Source: Undibacterium sp. (GTDB lineage Bacteria > Pseudomonadota > Gammaproteobacteria > Burkholderiales > Burkholderiaceae_D). Taken from it: 64,000 bases of DNA. Shown here one piece after another: positions 8,101 through 16,233 of this stretch; position 1 is the first letter of the stretch, and every line of letters starts with the position of its first letter. The translations under genes were made by a program, and so were the position numbers. The notes under the pieces are model-generated. The model was given only the letters and a program-made list of their open reading frames with translations, was not told the origin of the DNA and did not search any database. The DNA is taken from positions 1 through 64,000 of the forward strand of contig JAUSNO010000030.1 in the NCBI GenBank assembly GCA_030645915.1. Direction: 5' to 3'.

Positions 8101-10022
8101 ACCATGTTTTTGAGTTACTGACTGAAGAAGGAGTAGCCGCTCTCAGGAAAAAAACACTAGAAAGAATAGAGGCTGAAGCGCATGGTGACCTGACCGGCAC
8201 GGTAAATTTCGAGTTACAACAGCGCTGCAAAGACGGACGACTGATATGGACAGAAGTACGCTCAACACCAACGCGTGATGAACGAGGCAATATCAACGGC
8301 TACCAGGGGATTACCAGGGATATCACCAACCGTAGAAATGCCGATGAAGCGCTGCGCATTGCCGCCATTGCTTTTGAGTCGCAAGAGGGAATGTACATCA
8401 CCAATACCGATTGGGTGTTTTTGCGTGTCAATAAGGCCTTCTCGGACATAACCGGCTACAGCACCGAAGACGCAATCGGACAAAAACCAGAACTGCTGAG
8501 ATCGGGCATGCATGATGCTGTCTTTTATGCCGAGATGACTGAACACCTCATATCAAGCGGATCATGGCAAGGCGAGATTTGGGATAGGCGTAAAAATGGC
8601 GAAGTCTATCCGATACTTCTCACCGTCACGGTCGTCAAAGATGATACCGGCAAGACCACCCATTATGTCGGTACGTTTACCGATATTTCTTCTCGTAAGA
8701 CCGCTGAAGAAAAAATCAAGAGCCTGGCGTTTTATGACCCGTTGACGTACTTACCCAACCGCCGCCTCTTGATGGATAGACTAGAGCAAGCACTGGCAGG
8801 TGGTGCGCGACATCAACGCAAAGGTGCCCTCCTCTTTGTCGATCTGGATAATTTCAAGACGCTTAACGACACGCTTGGTCATGACAAGGGCGATATTTTA
8901 TTGCAACAGGTTGCGAAACGATTAGTCACCTGCACACGTGATGGCGACACCGTTGCGCGCCTCGGTGGTGATGAGTTTGTCGTCATGCTGGAAGGCTTGA
9001 GCGAAGATGCAATAGAAGCGGCCACGCAAGCTGAAGCGGTCGGAGAAAAAATTCTCGATACCCTCAACCAGGGATACACGCTAGCGGGCATAGAGCATCG
9101 CAGCACGCCAAGTATCGGCATCACCCTTTTTGGCGAACATCCGGAAACGATTGATGAACCGTTAAAACGTGCTGACCTGGCGATGTACCAAGCCAAGGCT
9201 GCCGGTCGCAATACATTGCAATTTTTTGACCCGCAGATGCAGGCCGTGGTCGCTGCGCATGTCGCCATGGAGGAAGGATTGCGCGAGGCAATCGCCAAAG
9301 ATCAGTTCCTCATTTACTACCAGGTTCAAGTCATGGGTGAAGGCCAGCTTACCGGTGCAGAAGCGCTGGTGCGCTGGAAGCATCCAGAGCGCGGCATGGT
9401 ACCGCCAGCAGAATTCATCCCCCTTGCCGAAGAAACTGGCCTCATCCTTCCTTTGGGCCAATGGGTACTCAACACCTCATGCGCGCAATTAGCCGTTTGG
9501 GCCAATGATCCGGCGATGGAGCATCTGACACTCGCGGTCAATGTCAGCCCGCGTCAATTTCATCAGCGTGATTTTGTTGAACAAGTGCAGGCGGCGCTCA
9601 AGCGTACCGGCGCCAACCCCAAACGACTTAAGCTTGAGCTAACGGAAGGTCTGCTGGTTTCCAATGTGGAAGATGTCATCGCCAAAATGCGCGTATTAAA
9701 GCAACAGGGCGTAGGTTTTTCTCTTGACGATTTTGGCACGGGTTTCTCATCCCTCTCGTATTTAAAACGACTGCCTTTAGATCAGCTAAAGATCGATCAG
9801 GGCTTTGTCAGAGATATTTTGATTGACCCTAACGATGCCGCCATCGCCAGAATGGTGATTGTACTGGCGCAAAGTCTTGGGCTAGCGGTCATCGCCGAAG
9901 GTGTCGAGACTAAAGAACATCGCGACTATCTTGCCAGTCAAGGCTGCCATGCGTATCAAGGTTACTTGTTTAGCCGTCCATTGCCATTACTAGAATTTGA
10001 GGCATTTGTGAAGCGCCACTAA
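5121..10022 (+). CDS. Membrane-bound PAS/GAF sensor with GGDEF and EAL domains
   Basis: 1633 residues from the ATG at 5121, just after the binding-protein stop; the open frame extends upstream only by overlapping that gene. Order: transmembrane helix (about 12-30), periplasmic Cache-like sensor (about 35-295), second helix (about 302-325), HAMP (about 320-372), PAS (about 395-515), PAS (about 527-650), PAS (about 656-775), GAF (about 780-935), PAS (about 950-1075), PAS (about 1077-1195), GGDEF (about 1200-1370) and EAL (about 1382-1630). The GGDEF motif is intact at 1282-1286, with an RDGD inhibitory-site motif five residues before it. The EAL motif is intact at 1414-1416, followed by the DDFGTGFSSLSYL loop. 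Both cyclase and phosphodiesterase activity are therefore possible, and the net output cannot be predicted. It acts at the inner membrane to set cyclic-di-GMP. Confidence 0.93.
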   Translation: MYPIHPSFSNRVTAYFGALFLLAMGVLFWLWYFGFAQLGIAGAKNQHLSEAMHLIEIKADTQRSVITRGIKERRGDIVVIAENRVIAKHLEERNQTIQKELNRVFDRLQRAYPDRYQHLIIVDPANHQILASDIADDQGKTFSNSALIKRATQPGATEIIEHLAQKDSLKTLAIVRQIHAPDIDGYANEKLVGILIAYVELQQFVNEGQFEETASENMRQSTLLLDPAGRILARFPAEAKKEDSFTLNTKVIAGFEGTLLENNATGEEFMVVYRHLPLSGSQAFTLVHYANTNDALGDLNKRANILIIAGFLVTLMALALISLVARRLTLPLLSLSQVAEQLGAGDLSVRARIDKDESQEITILSNAFNRMAEDIQKSQHTLEDKIEERNKELQRSEIRYRILFESTPDAVLVLGRDGLIDCNPAAVQMFGANSHADLLSKQIIELSPSTQMDGQESRQAADKRFQQLIEKGNISFEWLHHRLDTGKTFIVEILLNRFKIDGRTLIHGTIRDISVRKLAEEKLRLSEENLSITLQSIGDAVIVTDENGYITRMNATAERLTGWTLADACGRSLPEVFRIVNAQTRVPSINPVQLVMQHGEVVGLANHTALLSRDGNEYQISDSAAPIRSPSGKITGVVLVFSDVTEDYRVREALASTAELLVHTGELAKVGGWELDLRTMKFNWALQTFRIHEMDPPIPPTIEQSIELFTPEARPLMQAAVDNAINHGTAYDLELPKLTMKGRPIWVRVQGSAVMENGKAIKLFGALHDITARKEAEQYEQFRSNILEMLAGTASLNAILRSLVLGVEQLHPEMICSILLLDSEGKHLIKGIAPSLPDFYNEALDGVSIGPATGSCGTAAYTGERVIVADIGSHPYWADYKGLAAKANLGACWSQPIRSSDEQMLGTFAIYHREANEPKAHDITIIEQCARLASIAIERNLAAEKLRDSEEHYRLLTEDASDVVWKMTEDSYFTYISPADQRMRGYHADEVIGHHVFELLTEEGVAALRKKTLERIEAEAHGDLTGTVNFELQQRCKDGRLIWTEVRSTPTRDERGNINGYQGITRDITNRRNADEALRIAAIAFESQEGMYITNTDWVFLRVNKAFSDITGYSTEDAIGQKPELLRSGMHDAVFYAEMTEHLISSGSWQGEIWDRRKNGEVYPILLTVTVVKDDTGKTTHYVGTFTDISSRKTAEEKIKSLAFYDPLTYLPNRRLLMDRLEQALAGGARHQRKGALLFVDLDNFKTLNDTLGHDKGDILLQQVAKRLVTCTRDGDTVARLGGDEFVVMLEGLSEDAIEAATQAEAVGEKILDTLNQGYTLAGIEHRSTPSIGITLFGEHPETIDEPLKRADLAMYQAKAAGRNTLQFFDPQMQAVVAAHVAMEEGLREAIAKDQFLIYYQVQVMGEGQLTGAEALVRWKHPERGMVPPAEFIPLAEETGLILPLGQWVLNTSCAQLAVWANDPAMEHLTLAVNVSPRQFHQRDFVEQVQAALKRTGANPKRLKLELTEGLLVSNVEDVIAKMRVLKQQGVGFSLDDFGTGFSSLSYLKRLPLDQLKIDQGFVRDILIDPNDAAIARMVIVLAQSLGLAVIAEGVETKEHRDYLASQGCHAYQGYLFSRPLPLLEFEAFVKRH

Positions 10023-10323
10023 AATCGCATCACCGCCCTTGCCACATAGTCGCGCATTCAAGGTTTGACTAACGACTTGCTTACCTGCTCTGGCAGGTCT
10101 GAAAAGCATTTTCAGGCATAGGATTGAGAATTAGCATATTTCCCCAAAATATCATTTTTTACATGAGAACACGCAATAGCCATGCGCCTTCTGGCAGCAT
10201 TTGCCTCTGAAAGGCCGATGGATATTGCGCTCTAAAAATAGGTTTTTAGAAGTTCCTTTTTAAATTTTTCCCTCTCATTCATATCCAGATGATGTATCAC
10301 AAGCACAGTCGTCATAACCGCGA
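10023..10323. other. Convergent intergenic region
   Basis: About 300 bp between the 3' ends of the GGDEF/EAL gene and the lysR-type gene. Apart from the degenerate hairpin repeat at 10171-10230, nothing recognisable was seen. Confidence 0.6.
10171..10230. repeat. Dispersed hairpin repeat, copy 1 (degenerate)
   Basis: Left arm ACGCAATAGCCATGCG (10171-10186); right arm GATGGATATTGCG (10217-10229). The arms pair imperfectly and the spacer includes CTGAAAGGC, as in other copies. It lies between two convergent genes and has no T-tract. It belongs to the family also seen at 15395, 17916, 20308, 36911 and 56334. Confidence 0.65.
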
Positions 10324-11241
10324 TCAGTTCGGCAAGACATGTGGCCGCAACACCTCAGATACCCAATGCATGAAGCTTTGCGTACGTTTTGGCAGGTGCC
10401 GGCGGTTGGCATACAGGAGGGTGAGCGGCATCGCCTCCGCTAAATAGCCATCCAGAATCTTCACCAATTTACCCTGTTCCAACAATGTTCCAAGGCCGAT
10501 TTCTGGCGCCTGAATGATGCCTAAGCCCGCAACGCAGGCCGCCTGATACGCATCACTGTTGTTGACAGTGATGCTGCCTGTCATTTCCTGCCTCTTGTTT
10601 TGCACTTTATGCTGAAGATAAACCTGATATTCAAAGCCGACTGGTTTGCCGCCAAAGTTGCTGGCGTAATGGATCAGCCTGTGCTGAGTTAACTCCTCTA
10701 TCGTTTGCGGCACGCCATAGCGTGCGAGGTATTCAGGACTAGCGCAATTGATCTGGCGCAAATAGCCCAGAGGTCTGGCGATTAAGCTCTGATCGATCAG
10801 CTGGCCCACTCTGATCACGCAATCGAAGCCTTCTCGCACCACATCCACCCGCCTGTCGGTGCATGACAGTTCTATCTCCACTTTTGGGTGTAATTGTAAA
10901 AACTGTGGCAATTGCGGGATGATGATGTTTCTGGCGATAGCGTTCGGCAAATCCACCCGCAAGCGCCCGCTGATCTCACGCTCTCCTTGTTGAAACAAGG
11001 TCTGCAGCTCTTCCATATCGGCCAGCATATCTTTGCTGCGCTCATAAAATATGAGTCCGTCCTGCGTCATCTGTACGCTACGCGTGGTGCGATGCAGGAG
11101 ACGCGTCGCCAACAGAATTTCCAGCTGTTTGATGGCCGTTGAAACACTCGCCTTCGGCAATCCCAAGCTGTCAGCCGCCTGAGTAAAACTGGCCAGTTCG
11201 GCGACCCGCACGAAAATTTGCATGGCTTCTACATGATGCAT
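10324..11241 (-). CDS. LysR-family transcriptional regulator
   Basis: 305 residues, the usual size. The N-terminal winged helix-turn-helix spans about 1-60 (MQIFVRVAELASFTQAADSL, then KASVSTAIKQLE and LLHRTTRSVQMT), followed by a linker helix and a type-2 periplasmic-binding-like effector domain. It is transcribed divergently from the short-chain dehydrogenase at 11391, with 149 bp between start codons, so that gene is the expected target. The subfamily resembles LysR regulators of quinone, aldehyde or SDR reductases, but no effector can be named. Confidence 0.92.
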   Translation of the reverse strand: MHHVEAMQIFVRVAELASFTQAADSLGLPKASVSTAIKQLEILLATRLLHRTTRSVQMTQDGLIFYERSKDMLADMEELQTLFQQGEREISGRLRVDLPNAIARNIIIPQLPQFLQLHPKVEIELSCTDRRVDVVREGFDCVIRVGQLIDQSLIARPLGYLRQINCASPEYLARYGVPQTIEELTQHRLIHYASNFGGKPVGFEYQVYLQHKVQNKRQEMTGSITVNNSDAYQAACVAGLGIIQAPEIGLGTLLEQGKLVKILDGYLAEAMPLTLLYANRRHLPKRTQSFMHWVSEVLRPHVLPN

Positions 11242-11264
11242 CGAGATAATCCGGTTGATTTTAT

Positions 11265-11283
11265 TGTTCCGATTAAGCGAACA
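11265..11283. promoter_or_regulatory. Candidate LysR operator
   Basis: TGTTC-N9-GAACA (11265-11283) is a short interrupted inverted repeat containing a T-N11-A core, as LysR-family proteins usually bind. It lies 24 bp upstream of the lysR start codon in the divergent region, the normal place for autoregulation and activation of the SDR gene. Confidence 0.35.
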
Positions 11284-11390
11284 GTGCGATCATTTTACCC
11301 ATCTTTATCTCCAATTAGCCAGGCTATAAACTAGCCTTACCCGATATGGCTTGAGTACAGGCAAACGTCAATTCACCAGGAGCTACAAAA

Positions 11391-12149
11391 ATGAAACAGA
11401 AAATAGCCTTAATCACCGGCGGCAGTCGCGGCCTGGGCAAAAGTGCCGCATTGACACTGTCAGCACAAGGCGTCGATATCATTCTTACCTATCAAACCAG
11501 GCATGCAGAAGCATTGGCTGTTGTCGCAGAGATCGCAGCGATGGGCCGCAGCGCCGTGGCGCTGCAACTTGATGTCAGCAAGGCCGGCACGTTTGCCGCG
11601 TTTGTAGCAGCATTACATCAGGCACTTGAGCAAACCTGGCAGCGCAAGGATTTCGATTTTCTGCTCAATAACGCCGGCATCGGTGTCCATGCAGCCTTTG
11701 CCGATACCACGGAAGCGCAGTTTGATCAGTTGGTGAACATTCAGTTTAAGGGCGTGTTCTTTTTGACTCAGGCACTTTTGCCACTGATTGCAGATCATGG
11801 TCGCATCCTCAATGTATCGACTGGCTTGACCCGGTTTACGCTACCTGGTTTTGCCGCCTATGCCACCATGAAAGGGGCGATCGAGGTGCTGACCAAATAT
11901 CTCGCCAAAGAACTGGGCGCGCGCGGCATAACGGTTAACGTAATCGCGCCAGGGGCGATAGAGACTGATTTTGGTGGTGGTGCGGTCAGGGATAATGCAC
12001 AGATGAACGCCTTTGTCGCAGGCCAGACGGCATTGGGCAGAACCGGCTTGCCAGACGATATAGGTGGCGCCATTGCGGCCCTGTTATCCGACCATAGCGG
12101 CTGGATCAATGCGCAGCGCATCGAGGTATCCGGCGGCATGTTTATTTGA
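11391..12149 (+). CDS. Short-chain dehydrogenase/reductase (SDR)
   Basis: 252 residues; AGGAG at 11379-11383 supports the ATG. It shows the classical SDR pattern: TGGSRGLGKS nucleotide-binding motif (residues 9-18), NNAG, a catalytic Ser in LNVSTGL, YATMKGA as YxxxK, and an IAPGAIETDF segment. The Rossmann fold uses NAD(P)H to reduce a carbonyl or oxidise an alcohol; the substrate is not visible. It is divergent from, and probably controlled by, the adjacent LysR protein. A terminator follows closely, so it is likely a single-gene unit. Confidence 0.92.
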   Translation: MKQKIALITGGSRGLGKSAALTLSAQGVDIILTYQTRHAEALAVVAEIAAMGRSAVALQLDVSKAGTFAAFVAALHQALEQTWQRKDFDFLLNNAGIGVHAAFADTTEAQFDQLVNIQFKGVFFLTQALLPLIADHGRILNVSTGLTRFTLPGFAAYATMKGAIEVLTKYLAKELGARGITVNVIAPGAIETDFGGGAVRDNAQMNAFVAGQTALGRTGLPDDIGGAIAALLSDHSGWINAQRIEVSGGMFI

Positions 12150-12205
12150 GTTAGCTCAGATACACCATCGAACAGCGATGAACAACGCTAGCTGCTGATA
12201 GGCAA

Positions 12206-12244
12206 CGCGCCCGTGATTGCGTTTCCCGGGCGCGCTGATTTTTT
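12206..12244 (+). terminator. Rho-independent terminator after the SDR gene
   Basis: CGCGCCCG (12206-12213) pairs with CGGGCGCG (12227-12234), followed by CTGA and six T (12239-12244). It sits 56 bp after the SDR stop, between convergent genes. Confidence 0.85.
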
Positions 12245-12285
12245 AACGCCTCTATTCACAAAACTATCAAAACAGCGCTTAGTGC

Positions 12286-12885
12286 TTACTCTTTCTCACC
12301 TAACAGTAAGCGCTTCAATTTGGGATCGACTACGTTATCCCCCAACCAAATTCGCAGAATCGCATGCATCGTGAGATCATCTTTAAGCGTCTCGCCAATT
12401 TGCTTGCCATTCGATCTAAATACAGTGCCTTTATTTCGGCTCCAGTCGATAGTCATGACATCACCGACCTTCCAGTCACCTATCGCCGCGAATCCTTCCC
12501 CCAATGCCAATAATTGGGTAAGAAGCTGATTGCGTTCTTCTTTGCTGGTGCTTGTGCGGATGTCAGCCAAAAAACGCCGGCTCATGAGCTCACTTTCAAC
12601 CTCCTTAAGCATCACCAACTTCAACCGTACCGGTCCTGTGGACGCAAACAATTCTTGTTGAGTCGACACCGCTTTCGGCAAGTATACGGCGATCGCAAAT
12701 ATCTTCACCCTTCGGATTAAATGGATGCCATTTCCATTGGGTACCAGCGTCTTTCCATCAACCTGAATTGCCTCGTCAAAAATAAGATTACTATCCTTGG
12801 CCGCTAATGACAAGCCAGGTAAGCTGAGGAAAAAACACACGCATGTGGCGAATATGGCTCGCCTTAATTGCTGAATAGTTTTCAT
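12286..12885 (-). CDS. Periplasmic chalcone isomerase-like protein
   Basis: 199 residues from the ATG at 12885; the frame is open to a TTG at 12930 that overlaps the upstream gene, but the ATG gives a clean signal peptide (about residues 1-28, ending SLAA). The mature part matches the bacterial chalcone-isomerase-like family: IHLIRRVKIFAIAVYLP near the start, then a GDVMTIDW strand and LKDDLTMHAILRIWLGDN at the end. In bacteria this fold usually lacks flavonoid activity and is thought to bind fatty-acid-like ligands (family knowledge). It follows the outer-membrane protein gene and probably shares its transcript. Confidence 0.8.
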   Translation of the reverse strand: MKTIQQLRRAIFATCVCFFLSLPGLSLAAKDSNLIFDEAIQVDGKTLVPNGNGIHLIRRVKIFAIAVYLPKAVSTQQELFASTGPVRLKLVMLKEVESELMSRRFLADIRTSTSKEERNQLLTQLLALGEGFAAIGDWKVGDVMTIDWSRNKGTVFRSNGKQIGETLKDDLTMHAILRIWLGDNVVDPKLKRLLLGEKE

Positions 12886-12926
12886 AGTTGTCTCATGTAA
12901 TTGTGGCTTTTTCCAATATTCAAACA

Positions 12927-13964
12927 TCAAAACAATCTACTTAGGGTTACCAGCGCCAATCCACCTTCTGGTCTTGCGCGAGCAGAAAACTCTTTCAGGT
13001 ACTTAAGGTCGATCTGTGTTTTCAAATCATCCGTCTGATAGCTAAAAATCGGTCCCAGCGCAGAGACTCTTGCCCTATTTCCACCAACTAAAGTGAGCGC
13101 AGTGGTATTGCCAGGGTCTTTATCGTCGCTAGTCTGCTGCAAATAATATCCTTGAATACCACCTTTGAAATTATTTGAAAACTGATAGCTGCCAACATAT
13201 TCAGCATGAATATATTGTCCGGACTTGTAATTGGTTTCGCGATTGGCGGTGCTGTAGTTATAACTTATCGATGCCGCCACATCAAAACCTGATTCGGTTG
13301 ACCATGCGGCAGAAACCAATGGGCGGATGGAGTAGGAATTCAATCCTAAATTGACCTGGCTATTGCGATCAAAAGAACCTGTAGGCAAATCCACATTCAT
13401 CGCGGCGACGAGCGACAAGCTTTCAAATTTCCAGCCGATAAAACCAGCAACTTCCACATCGCCAATACCGCGTTTTTCTCCACTGGCGGCATGAGACGCT
13501 TCAGAAGAGATTTTTTGTTGTAGCGCTAATGGCAAAGGTGTCGTAACCGATATTGTCACATCACGGCTTTTATTCAGCAAAGGAACGGCAATATAACTGC
13601 CTATACGCCCGCCAAAAACCGGATCCTCACTAACATAGACCAATTTTGGCACCAGTGCATCGACCTTGATACGTGCGTTAACCCGACCATTGATAGGAAT
13701 AGCAATTCCCGGGATCGACTTATTGAATGAAAAGTCCTTGCCACTACTGTCTTTGACGCTATCAGCGCGATAACTCGGCGCAATGATTTGTCCGTATAGA
13801 CCTGAGAGCGGCAAGATCGCGGAATCCAATCCCCACACGCCCATCGGGACGGCCAGTTCATTGTTTTCAGCAGCAAGGGCTGGGTTTGATAAATAACATG
13901 CGCAAAGCAATACGGAAGCCGAAATGAGACGCGGACGATTCAAAAGGGAATTTGGGGTGATCAT
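12927..13964 (-). CDS. SphA/MetA-type outer-membrane channel-like protein
   Basis: 345 residues from the ATG at 13964 (AGGA nine bases upstream); an upstream in-frame start lacks this. The signal peptide covers about residues 1-31 (ending NPALA). The rest is beta-rich with alternating aromatic strands and ends in SRLF, the terminal-Phe signature recognised by the BAM complex. The pattern resembles the phenol-degradation MetA/SphA family of outer-membrane proteins, thought to take up hydrophobic compounds (family knowledge). The chalcone-isomerase-like gene follows within 45 bp. A joint role in handling a hydrophobic ligand is inference. Confidence 0.75.
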   Translation of the reverse strand: MITPNSLLNRPRLISASVLLCACYLSNPALAAENNELAVPMGVWGLDSAILPLSGLYGQIIAPSYRADSVKDSSGKDFSFNKSIPGIAIPINGRVNARIKVDALVPKLVYVSEDPVFGGRIGSYIAVPLLNKSRDVTISVTTPLPLALQQKISSEASHAASGEKRGIGDVEVAGFIGWKFESLSLVAAMNVDLPTGSFDRNSQVNLGLNSYSIRPLVSAAWSTESGFDVAASISYNYSTANRETNYKSGQYIHAEYVGSYQFSNNFKGGIQGYYLQQTSDDKDPGNTTALTLVGGNRARVSALGPIFSYQTDDLKTQIDLKYLKEFSARARPEGGLALVTLSRLF

Positions 13965-14009
13965 AATGTTTTTCCTGATTTTTAATAAATAAGTAGCAAG
14001 CAATTTCAA

Positions 14010-14556
14010 GAGAAAACAAAATCTTGATGCAAAAATACCGACTAAACAAAGCTTGAAATAAACGTTTTTAGTAGTTGCAACGGTTGCTGTGACCGGGAAA
14101 AATCAACTCAATGCTGAATCAAAAGATACTTTTTAAAAAAACAACGAACAAGTTTTTTTTGATTGCGCTTGTGTTTATTTGGACGGGCATTATAGCTTTA
14201 ATGGGATTTTGTTGCTTGCCGGCATTAATATCGGTCAACGGTAAAGCGCCGACGCCATTATTCTTTGGAGACCAGAATAGCCATCTAGGCTAGATATTTT
14301 CTTCGATGCGACAATAATTTTTTTGCAAAGTAGCGCCAGTTATTTTGTGTAACGCCAATGCATCGTGGCGTGTTTGCCATTGATTGCCTCAGCGGCTGCC
14401 ATAAATATCATGGCTACTTCTTTTGTAGCCTATCGCCATTGCCAGAATTCAAGCTTTTTGTGAAGTACTACTAAGCCATGTCTACACTTTTGCCACATAG
14501 ACAGCGCCATTGCAATCCAGTTTTCAGATTCCTCAACGGGCTCTAAAACCAAAGTC
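14010..14556. other. Intergenic region with one doubtful small ORF
   Basis: About 550 bp between the outer-membrane protein start and the LysE-type gene end. It carries only the possible small membrane ORF at 14111-14293. No repeat copy, RNA gene or convincing terminator was seen. Confidence 0.5.
14111..14293 (+). CDS. Possible small single-pass membrane protein or gene remnant
   Basis: 60 residues with a basic N-terminus (KKTTNKFF), one strong hydrophobic helix (about residues 15-41) and a short tail ending PTPLFFGDQNSHLG. A weak GGGAAA-like purine stretch precedes the ATG. The tail after a helix faintly recalls the end of DUF5706-type membrane effectors, but this is too short to claim. It may be a chance ORF or a truncated gene. 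Confidence 0.25.
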   Translation: MLNQKILFKKTTNKFFLIALVFIWTGIIALMGFCCLPALISVNGKAPTPLFFGDQNSHLG

Positions 14557-15213
14557 TTAATGCAAACTAGCCGCTGCCAGCTTTGCGCCAAACCAGATAA
14601 ACAACCAGCCGACTCCACCAGAGAGCCCGGCGGACAATCGCCTGCGCTTGCTGAAATTTTGCGCCATGCGCGCGCCCAGAAAAATCAAGGCCGATAGATA
14701 TACAGCGCTAAACACCATGATCACCGCGCTCAGGATCAGGAAAGGCACGGCCGGTGTCGGGTAATCGTGATCGATAAACTGCACAAAAAATGACAACAGG
14801 AAAAGTATCGCCTTGGGATTAAGCAAACTAATGAACAAGGCACGTCTGAACGGGTTTTGCATGTTGCCGGCGCTTTCGGGCGTCGCCACTATCGCCCGAT
14901 CTTTCCCGATCAATTTCCGGATTGCCGCCCAGATCAGATTACAGCCCAGCCAGGTCAGATACGCGGCGCCCGCATACTTCAGCAGCAAAAACAAAGCCGG
15001 ATAAGTGCGCAACAGACTGGCCGCGCCCAGGGCCGTTAACATCAACAAAATGGTATCGCCCAAAAAAACACCTAGCGCGCCCTTGTAACCGGCCCTGACT
15101 CCACGCGTAGTCGCCACCGCCAGCACATACAGCGAATTCGGGCCAGGTAATAGAACGATGCCCAAGGCACCCAGTACGTAAGTCCAAAGATCGGTAACGC
15201 CGTAAAAATTCAT
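14557..15213 (-). CDS. LysE/RhtB-family amino-acid exporter
   Basis: 218 residues from the ATG at 15213; an in-frame upstream start adds 15 polar residues unlike the family. The N-terminus carries LGIVLLPGPNSLYVL, the LysE/RhtB hallmark PGPN, followed by GVRAGYKGALGVFLGD and about six transmembrane segments. These inner-membrane proteins export amino acids or their lactones; the substrate cannot be deduced. The gene stands alone, with the hairpin repeat at 15395 upstream and the TetR gene beyond it. Confidence 0.92.
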   Translation of the reverse strand: MNFYGVTDLWTYVLGALGIVLLPGPNSLYVLAVATTRGVRAGYKGALGVFLGDTILLMLTALGAASLLRTYPALFLLLKYAGAAYLTWLGCNLIWAAIRKLIGKDRAIVATPESAGNMQNPFRRALFISLLNPKAILFLLSFFVQFIDHDYPTPAVPFLILSAVIMVFSAVYLSALIFLGARMAQNFSKRRRLSAGLSGGVGWLFIWFGAKLAAASLH

Positions 15214-15394
15214 GATAAATCCATTGATGTGGTAAGGACCCAAGCCCTCAGACCGCAAGCGAAATGCAGGCGAACATTGGTTCGGTTAAACAGCGTATTG
15301 CGCAAGGCGAGCATTATCCCATAGTCTTCTTTTGCACATGATGGCCCCGCAGATCAAGACCATCGATATAAACTCAATCTACGGCACCCCGCTG

Positions 15395-15453
15395 ACGCAA
15401 TATCCATGCGGGTTTGCGGGTACAGTGCCTCGAAACCCGCATGGATATTGCGT
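15395..15453. repeat. Dispersed hairpin repeat, copy 2 (perfect arms)
   Basis: The left arm (15395-15415, ACGCAATATCCATGCG plus GGTTT) and right arm (15433-15453) are exact 21-base reverse complements around a 17-base loop. The core N6 is ATATCC. It lies 3' of the TetR gene and 5' of the LysE-type gene, with no adjacent T-tract. Confidence 0.85.
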
Positions 15454-15504
15454 GCTGGCGGTAGTGCATTTTGATTTTTTAGCCTGTCAGGATGACAGGT
15501 CCTG

Positions 15505-16137
15505 CTAACGCTGCAAATACCCCAGCACTAGCTCGCCCAATTGCTGACGAAACTCTGCGCTGGCCACCTGCTGCGGTGCCGTCATCAAGCGCTGATACAG
15601 CAAGCCGTAAACTGCGGCATGCACGACGCCGGCTTGTTTGCCGGGATAACTGGCGATGTCACCACTGGCATCAAATGCCTGCTGCCAGACGTCAACAATG
15701 CTCTGATACAAATGTTGAAAAGCGGGCGCATCGGAAATTTTACGTTCCAGAAAAATCAGCGCCGACCACTCCTCCACCTTCTGTGTATGCAGCGCCACCA
15801 TCTGGTCGAGAATTGCATCAACCAACTCCACCAGTGTGGCGCCGCGTCTGGCTTCTATGCATGCCTGCATCTGTACGCCAGCTTGCCTAAAGCGCTGCTG
15901 AATGCCGTGCGCCGCAATCGATTTTTTATTCGGAAAATATTCATACAAGGTGCCCAAGCCTACTCCGGCAACCAGTGCAATATCGCGTATCGTCAGGCGC
16001 TCATATCCCTTCTCGACCAAAAGCCGAACAAAGGCGTCGATGATCGCCACTTGCGTCATCACCGAGCGTTGCTGCACAGGCTTACGGCGCAGTTTCAACG
16101 GGCTAACAGGGACAGGAATTACCGGGCGGACAGTCAA
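15505..16137 (-). CDS. TetR-family transcriptional regulator
   Basis: 210 residues. The N-terminal TetR helix-turn-helix is clear: IIDAFVRLLVEKGYERLTIRDIA, then GVGLGTLYEYFPNKKSI (about residues 30-75). The C-terminal ligand domain is less conserved. It is divergent from aidB, with 96 bp between start codons, so it probably represses aidB and perhaps itself. In acyl-CoA dehydrogenase regulons TetR proteins usually sense acyl-CoA esters (family knowledge); here the ligand is unknown. Confidence 0.93.
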   Translation of the reverse strand: MTVRPVIPVPVSPLKLRRKPVQQRSVMTQVAIIDAFVRLLVEKGYERLTIRDIALVAGVGLGTLYEYFPNKKSIAAHGIQQRFRQAGVQMQACIEARRGATLVELVDAILDQMVALHTQKVEEWSALIFLERKISDAPAFQHLYQSIVDVWQQAFDASGDIASYPGKQAGVVHAAVYGLLYQRLMTAPQQVASAEFRQQLGELVLGYLQR

Positions 16138-16233
16138 TTTAACTCACCTCAAAAGTCGAACATCCTGCATCCCGGGAAGGTCTACAATCGATTCAAAGAA
16201 ACCATTCATATACCACCATCACGGAGACGCATC

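Noticed and set aside
15541-16233. Open frame extending aidB upstream by 231 codons
   Set aside because: It runs antisense to the divergent tetR gene; the ATG at 16234 has GGAGA upstream and matches the AidB N-terminus.
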